64,000 bases of DNA from assembly GCF_000953825.1 (NCBI RefSeq), contig NZ_BBUL01000089.1, positions 124,001 through 188,000 of the forward strand, in the 5' to 3' direction. The notes beneath the pieces are model-generated. The model did no database searches. It saw nothing but the letters and a program-made list of their open reading frames with translations, and was not told where the DNA came from. The stretch comes from Cellvibrio sp. OA-2007 (lineage in GTDB: Bacteria; Pseudomonadota; Gammaproteobacteria; Pseudomonadales; Cellvibrionaceae). The position numbers and the translations under genes are program-made. Below are positions 1 through 7,166 of the stretch, piece by piece (position 1 is the stretch's first letter; every line of letters begins with the position of its first letter).

Positions 1-79
1 TAAGCTGTGTGCGATCATATGCAGGAAGAAGAATATCTTTTGGCAGATCACTTAATAATTTTTGATTTAAACGATTCAT
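1..79 (-). CDS. Mannitol dehydrogenase family oxidoreductase (UxuB/fructuronate reductase-like), N-terminal fragment
   Basis: The first 26 codons of a gene that runs off the left edge, read leftwards from an ATG at 79 with GGGA about 8 bases upstream. The peptide contains LPAYDRTQL, the pattern that precedes the Rossmann fold in long-chain mannitol dehydrogenases such as fructuronate reductase (UxuB), where a 'YDR..L' stretch leads into a VHLG-GAFHRAHQ motif outside this window. The family reduces tagaturonate or fructuronate, or oxidises mannitol, with NAD(H). It diverges from kdgK, which suits a role in hexuronate catabolism. With only 26 residues visible, the substrate cannot be assigned and a polyol dehydrogenase is possible. 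Confidence 0.55.
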   Translation of the reverse strand, partial: MNRLNQKLLSDLPKDILLPAYDRTQL

Positions 80-113
80 TAGAAAAATCCCGCAAAGTTA
101 ATATAACAACACA

Positions 114-136
114 TTTACAATGACCAGCATTGTAAA
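114..136. promoter_or_regulatory. Perfect 9-bp inverted repeat, candidate operator between divergent uxuB-like gene and kdgK
   Basis: TTTACAATG at 114-122 and its exact reverse complement CATTGTAAA at 128-136 flank a 5-base spacer. The site lies 35 bases upstream of the leftward gene's ATG and 190 bases upstream of kdgK in an otherwise AT-rich gap. Symmetry and position suggest a dimeric regulator controlling the leftward gene and perhaps kdgK. It does not resemble the CG-centred LacI operators at 6876-6921, so the regulator is unknown. Confidence 0.45.
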
Positions 137-325
137 CCTGCCTATAAATTCATGACATCTTATTCACAAGAAAAAGACAATTTTTAATGGATCAAATTCT
201 TCTATAACTTATTTATTTCTACTTTTAACCTTGTAAGAGTGATATATTTTGCGCTGATTTTACTCATGCAAAATATTCAATCCCTAGATTAAACACATCG
301 AACATTTTAATTCCGGAATACTCAA

Positions 326-1267
326 ATGGCACACATAGCAGCAATTGGCGAAGTTATGGTGGAGCTTGCTCCCTTTCCTACTGCCGACAACAATGGCCGC
401 GAAATTATGGCCTTATCTTTTGCAGGCGACACCTATAACACTTCGGTGTATATGGCGCGACTGGGTTTAACAACTGACTACGTTACTCAACTGGGTGAAG
501 ACCCTTATAGCGAACAAATTATGCAGCGCATGGCTAATGAAAATATTGGCACCGGCATGATTAAACAACTGCTAGGAAGATCACCTGGCTTATACATTAT
601 TCGCAACACCCCCGATGGCGAGCGCGAATTTTTCTATTGGCGCAAAGAGGCGCCTGCACGTGAACTATTTGCCTCGCAAGAAGCTGCCGATCAACTCTGC
701 CAACAGTTAGTAAACTGCAACTGTGTTTATTTAAGCGGTATCACGCTCGCGATTATCGGTGAGCAGTCGCGCGAATTTTTGTATAACAGTTTGCGCAAGC
801 TGCGCGAACAAAAGGTGCTGGTGGCTTTCGATAGCAACTATCGCCCACGCCTATGGCGCGATAAGGACGAAGCGCAACAGGCGATGCTGGCAATTATGCA
901 ACACACGGATATCGCATTGCTGACACTGGATGACGAGCAACTCTTATGGGGCGACGATAGCGTTGCAGGCTGCAAACAGCGCTACGCAAAATATAACCTG
1001 AGCGAACTGGTATTAAAACGCGGCGCTGAAGATGCAATTATCATTACCCCTGCCACAGAAATTCGCGTCCCCGTTCCACCAGTACAAGGCGTTATTGATA
1101 CCACGGGCGCAGGCGATACCTTTAATGCCGGTTATTTAGCAGGACGCCTGATGGGGAAATCATTAGAAGATTCCGCCAAACAAGGTATTCGCTGCGCGGG
1201 CATTATCATTCGTCATCGCGGTGCAATTATTGATAAGGCTATTTTTGATAAAGAACTTGGCGCATAG
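326..1267 (+). CDS. kdgK: 2-dehydro-3-deoxygluconokinase (KDG kinase)
   Basis: A 313-residue PfkB/ribokinase-family sugar kinase. It phosphorylates 2-keto-3-deoxygluconate (KDG) with ATP to KDPG, the step where the saturated (UxaA) and unsaturated (KduI/KduD) branches of pectin breakdown join before Entner-Doudoroff aldol cleavage. The N-terminal GEVMVEL and GDTYNTSVYMARLG segments form the sugar-binding region. The C-terminal DTTGAGDTFNAGYLAG (about residues 255-270) is the PfkB signature with the anion hole and catalytic Asp. Length is normal for KdgK. The ATG follows CCGGAATACTCAA, a weak ribosome site. Context with uxaA, kduI and kduD makes KDG a much better substrate guess than fructose or ribose. 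Confidence 0.9.
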   Translation: MAHIAAIGEVMVELAPFPTADNNGREIMALSFAGDTYNTSVYMARLGLTTDYVTQLGEDPYSEQIMQRMANENIGTGMIKQLLGRSPGLYIIRNTPDGEREFFYWRKEAPARELFASQEAADQLCQQLVNCNCVYLSGITLAIIGEQSREFLYNSLRKLREQKVLVAFDSNYRPRLWRDKDEAQQAMLAIMQHTDIALLTLDDEQLLWGDDSVAGCKQRYAKYNLSELVLKRGAEDAIIITPATEIRVPVPPVQGVIDTTGAGDTFNAGYLAGRLMGKSLEDSAKQGIRCAGIIIRHRGAIIDKAIFDKELGA

Positions 1268-1275
1268 GCCGTTTG

Positions 1276-1303
1276 GAATTGCGCGAGCAGGCTCGCGCAA
1301 TTC
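1276..1303. terminator. Hairpin terminator between convergent kdgK and the VOC gene
   Basis: GAATTGCGCGAGC (1276-1288) and its exact reverse complement (1291-1303) form a perfect 13-bp stem with a minimal loop, 9 bases after the kdgK stop and 9 bases before the end of the leftward VOC gene. The flanking runs of T are short, so termination strength is uncertain, but the position suits a two-way terminator. Confidence 0.7.
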
Positions 1304-1311
1304 ACTTTAAT

Positions 1312-1707
1312 TTACTGCTGACACTTCAACATTTTGTTGCCGCGCTTGCACAACTGAATCGCCAAGCCCCATGGATCGCGCATCATCACCAGATGTGAAC
1401 CATCTTTAATGTGCACCTCTTCCGCAAAACTCGCTCCCACCGCTTCTAATTCCGCACGTTTTCCTATCGGGTTCTCACACACAAATGCCAAATGCACCAG
1501 CAGCGGATTCATATTCGCGTAATCGGGCACTTGATCGGGTGGATTATTGTAAATTTCCAACATCACATCGCCGCTTTCATCAGCGAGAAAATGGGTGTTG
1601 GCGCCGCCGTCTTGTTTACGCACAATCGTTAACCCCATATGCGCCACATACCACGCGGCCATAGCAATAGGGTCTTTTACATTAATAGCAAAATGTTCAA
1701 TTTTCAT
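1312..1707 (-). CDS. VOC-superfamily (glyoxalase/bleomycin-resistance fold) protein
   Basis: A 131-residue single-domain protein with the beta-alpha-beta-beta-beta layout of the vicinal oxygen chelate fold: an N-terminal KIEHFAINVKDP strand with a possible metal-binding His5, a central LVHLAFVCENP strand with a second His, and a C-terminal RDPWGLAIQL strand typical of the family. VOC proteins include glyoxalase I, dioxygenases, epimerases and antibiotic-binding proteins, and nothing here selects among them. It follows the pntB terminator, so it is probably transcribed alone from the 1708-1758 gap. A link to uronate catabolism is possible from position only. Confidence 0.75.
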   Translation of the reverse strand: MKIEHFAINVKDPIAMAAWYVAHMGLTIVRKQDGGANTHFLADESGDVMLEIYNNPPDQVPDYANMNPLLVHLAFVCENPIGKRAELEAVGASFAEEVHIKDGSHLVMMRDPWGLAIQLCKRGNKMLKCQQ

Positions 1708-1751
1708 AATTGCATCTAGGTTAGTAAATTATTTCTACTGCCTTAAAAACT

Positions 1752-1792
1752 AAAAAAGGAGTGTCTTTTCTTACACTTAAGAAAAGACACTC
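1752..1792 (-). terminator. Rho-independent terminator after pntB
   Basis: A perfect 14-bp inverted repeat (1759-1772 with 1779-1792, starting GAGTGTCTTTTCTT) is followed on the minus strand by a T run (A run at 1752-1757). It lies 38 bases beyond the pntB stop and separates the pnt operon from the VOC gene. Confidence 0.88.
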
Positions 1793-1829
1793 AGTAGGAG
1801 CCTCCACAGCTTTATTTCAAAACGTTAAA

Positions 1830-3236
1830 TCAGACAATATTTTTTACGATGGTTTCTACCATTTTTTTCGCGTCGCCAAATAGCATCATGGTGTTATCGC
1901 GATGAAACAATTCGTTTTCAACACCTGAATAACCCGATGCCATTGAACGCTTCACAAACAATACAGTACGTGCCTTTTCAACTTCCAAAATTGGCATACC
2001 AAAAATGGGGCTCTGCGGATTAGTTTTAGCCGCCGGGTTGGTAACATCATTCGCGCCTATCACAAAGGCCACATCAGCCGTTTGGAATTCGTTGTTAATG
2101 TCTTCCAACTCGAACACTTCGTCATAGGGCACATTTGCTTCAGCGAGCAATACATTCATATGCCCCGGCATACGGCCCGCAACCGGATGAATTGCATAGC
2201 TAATTTTCACACCGGCTTTTTTCAACTCTTCGCACATTTCACGCAGCGCATGCTGGGCTTGCGCAACCGCCATACCGTAGCCAGGAACAATAATGACTGA
2301 GCCCGCATTTTTCATAATAAACGCCGCGTCTTCTGCACTGCCGCGTTTTACCGGACGATCTTCTTCAGCACCACCGGCTGCAGCTGCAGAGGTATCCGCA
2401 CCAAAACCACCGAGAATCACATTAAAGAAAGAACGGTTCATGCCTTTACACATGATGTAAGAGAGAATCGCACCCGAAGAACCTACCAGTGCACCGGTGA
2501 CGATAAGCGCATCGTTATGCAGAGTAAATCCAATACCTGCCGCAGCCCAACCCGAATAGGAATTCAACATGGAGACTACGACCGGCATATCTGCACCACC
2601 AATCGGAATAATCAGCAATACACCAATTACAAATGCCAGCGCCGTCATGCCCCAGAAAACCCAGGGTGATTGATCAATACAGAAATAACCGATTAACCCG
2701 AGAATTGCCGCACCCAAAATGGCATTAATAAAATGTTGCCCGGCAAACACTATCGGTTTACCCGAAACCAAACCTTGCAGTTTGGTAAACGCAATTACCG
2801 AACCAGAAAAAGTAATTGCGCCAATCACCACACCCAAGCCCATTTCAATTTTACTGGCGACATAAATATCGCCCGCTGCATTTAAAATGCCGAATGCGGC
2901 CGGATTACTAAACGCGGCACCTGCCACCAATACTGCTGCCATACCCACCAGACTGTGAAATGCAGCCACCAATTGCGGCATAGCGGTCATCGCAATATTG
3001 CGCGCGATAAAAATACCAATCACCGCACCAATCGCCAGGGCTGCAACAATCCAACCATAGGAAGTAACTGCAGGGCTGAGCACAGTCGTGACTACCGCAA
3101 TCAACATACCCAACATGCCGAACAAGTTACCCTTGCGCGATGATTCGGGTGAAGACAAACCGCGCAGCGCCATAATAAACAGCACCGCTGCAACCAAATA
3201 AGCAAACGAGGTAAAACTTTCATTGAGTGACGACAT
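1830..3236 (-). CDS. pntB: NAD(P) transhydrogenase subunit beta
   Basis: A 468-residue inner-membrane protein matching PntB. The N-terminal 270 residues carry about eight or nine hydrophobic helices that, with the membrane part of PntA, form the proton channel. The C-terminal domain (from about residue 290) is the NADP(H)-binding dIII domain, with VIIVPGYGMAVAQAQ as its nucleotide-binding loop and a VIGANDVTNPAA segment. The enzyme couples proton import to hydride transfer from NADH to NADP+, supplying NADPH. It starts two bases after the pntAB stop, so the two are translationally coupled. Placement beside uronate catabolism may reflect NAD(P)H balance, but this is inference. Confidence 0.96.
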   Translation of the reverse strand: MSSLNESFTSFAYLVAAVLFIMALRGLSSPESSRKGNLFGMLGMLIAVVTTVLSPAVTSYGWIVAALAIGAVIGIFIARNIAMTAMPQLVAAFHSLVGMAAVLVAGAAFSNPAAFGILNAAGDIYVASKIEMGLGVVIGAITFSGSVIAFTKLQGLVSGKPIVFAGQHFINAILGAAILGLIGYFCIDQSPWVFWGMTALAFVIGVLLIIPIGGADMPVVVSMLNSYSGWAAAGIGFTLHNDALIVTGALVGSSGAILSYIMCKGMNRSFFNVILGGFGADTSAAAAGGAEEDRPVKRGSAEDAAFIMKNAGSVIIVPGYGMAVAQAQHALREMCEELKKAGVKISYAIHPVAGRMPGHMNVLLAEANVPYDEVFELEDINNEFQTADVAFVIGANDVTNPAAKTNPQSPIFGMPILEVEKARTVLFVKRSMASGYSGVENELFHRDNTMMLFGDAKKMVETIVKNIV

Positions 3237-3238
3237 AA

Positions 3239-3538
3239 TTATTTCTCCCCCACTTTATTTTTCTTTTTATACATAGCGAGCATGCGATGGGTGACGGTAA
3301 AACCACCAAAAATATTGATCGCTGCCAGTACCATAGCGCAAAAGCCAAGCACTTTGGACAAGCTCATACCTTCCGGGCCAACGGCAATGATTGCACCGAC
3401 AATAATCACACTCGAAATTGCATTAGTCACCGCCATCAGCGGGGTATGCAATGCAGGGGTTACACTCCAGACTACGTAATAGCCAACAAAAATGGCCAAT
3501 ACAAATATCGATAATTGCGAAACAAAATTGGCTTCCAT
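3239..3538 (-). CDS. pntAB: NAD(P) transhydrogenase subunit alpha, membrane part (split PntA C-terminal)
   Basis: A 99-residue protein with three hydrophobic segments (FVLAIFVGYYVVW, then a helix around SSVIIVGAIIAVG, then a helix ending in NIFGGFTVTHRML). In E. coli this segment is the C-terminal membrane part of one PntA chain. Here it is a separate gene, as in Rhodospirillum-type and many Pseudomonas-type transhydrogenases. It sits between pntAA (12-base gap) and pntB (2-base gap) as the middle gene of a three-gene operon. Confidence 0.93.
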   Translation of the reverse strand: MEANFVSQLSIFVLAIFVGYYVVWSVTPALHTPLMAVTNAISSVIIVGAIIAVGPEGMSLSKVLGFCAMVLAAINIFGGFTVTHRMLAMYKKKNKVGEK

Positions 3539-3550
3539 AACAACCTCCGA

Positions 3551-4708
3551 TTAAGCGGCACTGGCCGGTTTGAAATTAGGATGAACAACGGCACCATCGC
3601 GCGTCAGTACCGTGGCGGAAATAATTTCATCTTGCCAATTCACTGCAAATTGTTTCTCAGCATTCATCATCGGGGTTAAAAAATTCAATACATTTTTTGC
3701 GTAGAGCGCGCTGGCATCGGCAGACAAACGGCTCGGAATATTAAATAAACCAATAATCGTCACGCCATTAACCTCAACCACCTCACCCGGCTTAGTGAGC
3801 GTGCAGTTGCCACCTTGTTCTGCCGCCAAATCGACAATTACCGAACCCGGGCGCATGCTGTGCACCATGTCGTCGTTAATCAGTGTTGGCGCTTTGCGGC
3901 CGGGAATTAATGCGGTGCAAATGGCGATATCTTGTTTCTTTAAAGTTTCAGCAACCAATTCCGCCTGACGACGTTTGTAGTCATCGCTCATTTCTTTGGC
4001 GTAACCACCGGCGGTCTCTGCGTTTTTCACTTCGTCACTTTCAACCATGACAAATTTTCCGCCGAGACTTTCGACTTGCTCTTTGGATGCGGCACGCACA
4101 TCGGTAGCCGAGACAATTGCACCCAAACGTTTTGCGGTAGCGATAGCCTGTAAACCAGCAACGCCTGCACCTAACACCATCACGCGCGCGGGCGCAATAG
4201 TTCCTGCCGCCGTCATCATCATCGGCATCGCGCGGTCGTAGACATTAATTGCCTCCAATACGGCGCGATAGCCGGCGAGGTTAGATTGCGAGCTCAATAC
4301 ATCCATCGATTGTGCGCGGGTTATACGCGGCACAAATTCGAGGGTCATCGCAGTGATACCTGCTTCGGCATATTGTTGAATTGCTGCAGGCTCAGCGTAG
4401 GGTGACAGCATCGCAATTAGGAGTGCACCGCGTTTAATTAACGCCAGCTCATTGATATCGCCTTCGCCCTCCAGAAGGGGGCGCTGCACTTTTAAAACAA
4501 TATCAGCCGAGCCTAATAGACCGGCGAGATCACCGCTAATGGTTGCGCCTGCGGCTTGATAGGATTCATTGGAAATTCTGCTGGCGATACCGGCATCTTT
4601 TTCAATCGCCACTTCAAATCCCAGTGCGATAAATTTTTTGACGGTATCGGGAGTTGCGGCCACGCGACGTTCATGTGCGCGCCGTTCTTTGGTGATGACT
4701 ATTTTCAT
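3551..4708 (-). CDS. pntAA: NAD(P) transhydrogenase subunit alpha, NAD(H)-binding part
   Basis: A 385-residue soluble dI domain of proton-translocating transhydrogenase, related to alanine dehydrogenase. The N-terminus KIVITKERRAHERRVAATP and the central Rossmann loop VMVLGAGVAGLQAIATAKRL (NAD-binding GxGxxG type) are diagnostic, followed by the family's IPGRKAPTLI segment. It has no transmembrane segment, consistent with the split three-subunit form, and docks on PntB on the cytoplasmic side. It is the first gene of the operon; its promoter should lie in 4709-4935, where I see no clear element. Confidence 0.95.
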   Translation of the reverse strand: MKIVITKERRAHERRVAATPDTVKKFIALGFEVAIEKDAGIASRISNESYQAAGATISGDLAGLLGSADIVLKVQRPLLEGEGDINELALIKRGALLIAMLSPYAEPAAIQQYAEAGITAMTLEFVPRITRAQSMDVLSSQSNLAGYRAVLEAINVYDRAMPMMMTAAGTIAPARVMVLGAGVAGLQAIATAKRLGAIVSATDVRAASKEQVESLGGKFVMVESDEVKNAETAGGYAKEMSDDYKRRQAELVAETLKKQDIAICTALIPGRKAPTLINDDMVHSMRPGSVIVDLAAEQGGNCTLTKPGEVVEVNGVTIIGLFNIPSRLSADASALYAKNVLNFLTPMMNAEKQFAVNWQDEIISATVLTRDGAVVHPNFKPASAA

Positions 4709-4935
4709 TGTTTTGTCGCCCTCTGTAATAGTGGCAAATTTTTGGTAATAGTAAGCCGCATTAATAACGGGATTAATGTGACGTTTGGAGCAACCGTAAT
4801 TTGCTTTCTAGTAGATACCAACTTTTTATACTGTTGGTTTTTTTGTCGAGCCAATTTTTTTAATTGATCTCGTATTGTTTTTTATTCATTTAATAACGTG
4901 TGGCTTATGGACTCCATGACGCGGAGAGACTGAAG

Positions 4936-6456
4936 TTAAACTACCGCACCAATTTTCCACGGGATAAATTCATTATCGCCGTAGCCGAGCAATTCACTTT
5001 TGGTTTTTTTGCCTGATGCTACCGCGAGAATTTCTTCAAAAATCTCCTGACCGGATTCTTCCAAACTGATTTCACCATCAGAAACCTTACCGCAGTTTAA
5101 ATCCATATCCTCTTGCATATGGCTATAGATTTTACTGTTGGTCGCCAATTTAATACTCGGCGCTGGTTTGCAACCAAAGGCCGAACCGCGCCCAGTGGTA
5201 AAGCATAGAACCTGCGCGCCCGAGGCAACTTGACCCGTGGCAGATACCGGGTCGTAACCAGGGCTATCCATAAACACAAAACCTTTGGTGGTAATGTCTT
5301 CACCGTAGAGAAAAACATCGGTCAAATTGGTTGAGCCGCTTTTGGCTTGCGCGCCGAGAGATTTTTCAATAATGGTGGTAAGCCCACCCGCTTTGTTGCC
5401 GGGCGATGGATTGTTGTTTAATTCAAAATCATTGCGCGCAGTGTAGTCTTCCCACCAGGTGATGCGATCCAATAATTTTTGCGCGATTTCCGGCGATTGC
5501 GCGCGACGCGTCAACAAATGCTCAGCACCAAAAATTTCCGGTGTCTCGGACAAAATCACCGTACCGCCGTGGCGCACCAGAATATCGCCCGCAATACCCA
5601 GCGCGGGATTAGCGGTGATGCCAGAGAGCGCATCGGAACCGCCGCACTGCAAACCAATAATCAATTCACTCGCTGGCACGGTTTCGCGCTGGCATTGATT
5701 CACCAGCGGCAACATAGCACGCAGGGTTTCGATGCCTTTTTCAATCGCAAGGCGCGTGCCGCCGACATCCTGAATGGTATAGGCGGTGAAGGTTTTGGAG
5801 TCGGCTAGACCGCACTCTTGCATCACACGCTGGATCTGCATGGTTTCGCAGCCGAGGCCGACCATCATCACCCCGCCAAAATTCGGGTGGCGCGCGTAGC
5901 CATTAAAGGTGCGACGCAATGTCTCGTAGCCGTCGCCATCGGAGCGCATACCGCAACCGCTGTCGTGGGCCATGGCGACCACACCATCAATATTTGGGAA
6001 TTGTTCCAGCTCGCCGGAATAGGTGAAATGCTGGGCAATCGCCTTGGCAACAGTCGCAGAGCAATTCACTGTAGTGAGAATGCCCACATAATTGCGCGTG
6101 CCCACTTTGCCATTAATCCGCTTATAGCCTTGAAAGGTAGCGCGCTGATCGGCAGGGACAAATTCAGTGGGCCTGGCCTCTTCACAAAAGCCGTAATCCT
6201 TTTCCAATTCGCCCATTACACAGTTGTGCACATGAACATGCTCACCGGCGGGAATATCCTGACTGGCAAATCCGATCGTCTGACCGTACTTAAGTATGGC
6301 TTCGCCTTTGACGATATCGCGCAAGGCGACTTTGTGCATAGCAGGTATGTCACGCAGGAGAGTGACATCTTTTTCTGCAAACAAAACACCAGCGGGTAGT
6401 GACACCTTACAAATTCCAACGTTATCACTGTCCTGCAAAACAATAATGCTGCTCAC
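4936..6456 (-). CDS. uxaA: Altronate dehydratase
   Basis: A 506-residue UxaA/GarD-family enzyme that dehydrates D-altronate to 2-keto-3-deoxygluconate in the galacturonate pathway, feeding KdgK. The first 90 residues form the SAF-type domain (with ILKYGQTIGFASQDIPAG) and the rest is the iron-dependent UxaA core, with MAHDSGCGM, IGLQCGGSDALSGITANPA and CFTTGRGSAFGCKPAPS as recognisable conserved, cysteine-containing segments. Length matches the family (about 495-510). Its start is at 6456, behind a long leader with two hairpins (6505-6528 and 6599-6623). No uxaC or uxaB lies next to it, so those must be elsewhere or beyond the left edge. Confidence 0.94.
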   Translation of the reverse strand: MSSIIVLQDSDNVGICKVSLPAGVLFAEKDVTLLRDIPAMHKVALRDIVKGEAILKYGQTIGFASQDIPAGEHVHVHNCVMGELEKDYGFCEEARPTEFVPADQRATFQGYKRINGKVGTRNYVGILTTVNCSATVAKAIAQHFTYSGELEQFPNIDGVVAMAHDSGCGMRSDGDGYETLRRTFNGYARHPNFGGVMMVGLGCETMQIQRVMQECGLADSKTFTAYTIQDVGGTRLAIEKGIETLRAMLPLVNQCQRETVPASELIIGLQCGGSDALSGITANPALGIAGDILVRHGGTVILSETPEIFGAEHLLTRRAQSPEIAQKLLDRITWWEDYTARNDFELNNNPSPGNKAGGLTTIIEKSLGAQAKSGSTNLTDVFLYGEDITTKGFVFMDSPGYDPVSATGQVASGAQVLCFTTGRGSAFGCKPAPSIKLATNSKIYSHMQEDMDLNCGKVSDGEISLEESGQEIFEEILAVASGKKTKSELLGYGDNEFIPWKIGAVV

Positions 6457-6875
6457 GCTGATCTCTCTCTCGATTCGTTAACCGACTGATAAATTTATGC
6501 CGCCACTACACGTTTATTAGAGTGTAGTCCGCTACGCCAATTACTCCTCATAGAAGTAATCATTTCGGCGCATTTCTCCACCTCTAAAAACCGCCCCGAA
6601 AAAAAAGGCGCCTTGCGGCGCCTCAAAATCGGCAATGGTATTCGGTCAATACCGGGATCAAATCTACCCCTGAAAATGCGGGTCAGCAACAGGCCAAAAC
6701 CCACCCAAAAGGCCAATGTAACCGTTTTCATTTGTGTTATGAGGCAGACCTAGCCTGTTACACAAAATACGCCCTCTGCATAAGTGATAAAAAATCCAAT
6801 ATTCTTATAAAAATAGGACACACATCTTTTTCATAAAAACGAATATTTTTAAATTAATTTCTATCGATACAGCAG
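6457..6875. other. Gene-free leader/intergenic region upstream of uxaA
   Basis: This stretch, with the operator pair and the GH28 leader, makes a 710-base gap between divergent uxaA and the GH28 gene. It holds a 7-bp hairpin ACTACAC/GTGTAGT (6505-6511 with 6522-6528), a smaller ATTACT/AGTAAT repeat (6540-6560) and an orphan minus-strand terminator (6599-6623). A short leftward frame (codons for DPHFQG then a stop, ending about 6660) finishes just before that terminator but has no credible start. I see no convincing gene. Confidence 0.5.
6599..6623 (-). terminator. Orphan rho-independent terminator in the uxaA leader
   Basis: Read leftwards, AGGCGCC-GCAA-GGCGCCT (6623 down to 6606) is followed by a run of eight T (A run 6599-6606), a textbook terminator. 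No gene clearly ends in front of it, and uxaA starts 143 bases downstream. Either it ends an unrecognised short transcript or it acts as an attenuator in the uxaA leader. Confidence 0.75.
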
Positions 6876-6921
6876 TGCAAACGTTTACAAATCAATGATT
6901 GATTTAATGTAAACGTTTGCA
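6876..6921. promoter_or_regulatory. Mirrored pair of LacI-family operators
   Basis: TGCAAACGTTTACA (6876-6889) and its exact reverse complement TGTAAACGTTTGCA (6908-6921) are both near-palindromes centred on CG, the usual shape of LacI/GalR-family operators. Their centres are 32 bases apart, about three helical turns, so bound dimers would face the same side. The intervening DNA is also nearly symmetrical (AAATCAATGATTGATTT). The pair lies between divergent uxaA and the GH28 polygalacturonase gene, so it may control both. No lacI-type gene is in the window. Confidence 0.75.
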
Positions 6922-7166
6922 TGCTGTAAATTGGGAAAAAAATACTCAAATTTGATTTTTGGTAGCGATTTTTTTGGCCATGGGTTGATTTTATTCAACA
7001 TGACACCCAGAATGATTTTCATGCGATATGAGGATGAGTATCTTCCACTGTGCAGGGGTGAGAGTTGCGTAGTGACAAGCCGCCCACACCAAGACCCAAG
7101 TGCGCACCCCAAGATCAAACGATTGAAAAACCATATCAATAGCAGCCAATACGAGAGCAACTACCG

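Noticed and set aside
5818-6399. 193-codon rightward frame antisense to uxaA
   Set aside because: It is the mirror of a conserved, well-supported uxaA gene; its composition follows the third-base pattern of uxaA.
6495-6731. Leftward 78-codon frame upstream of uxaA
   Set aside because: It runs through a strong terminator hairpin, has no ribosome site before its ATG and its sequence is Arg-rich in the pattern of non-coding DNA.
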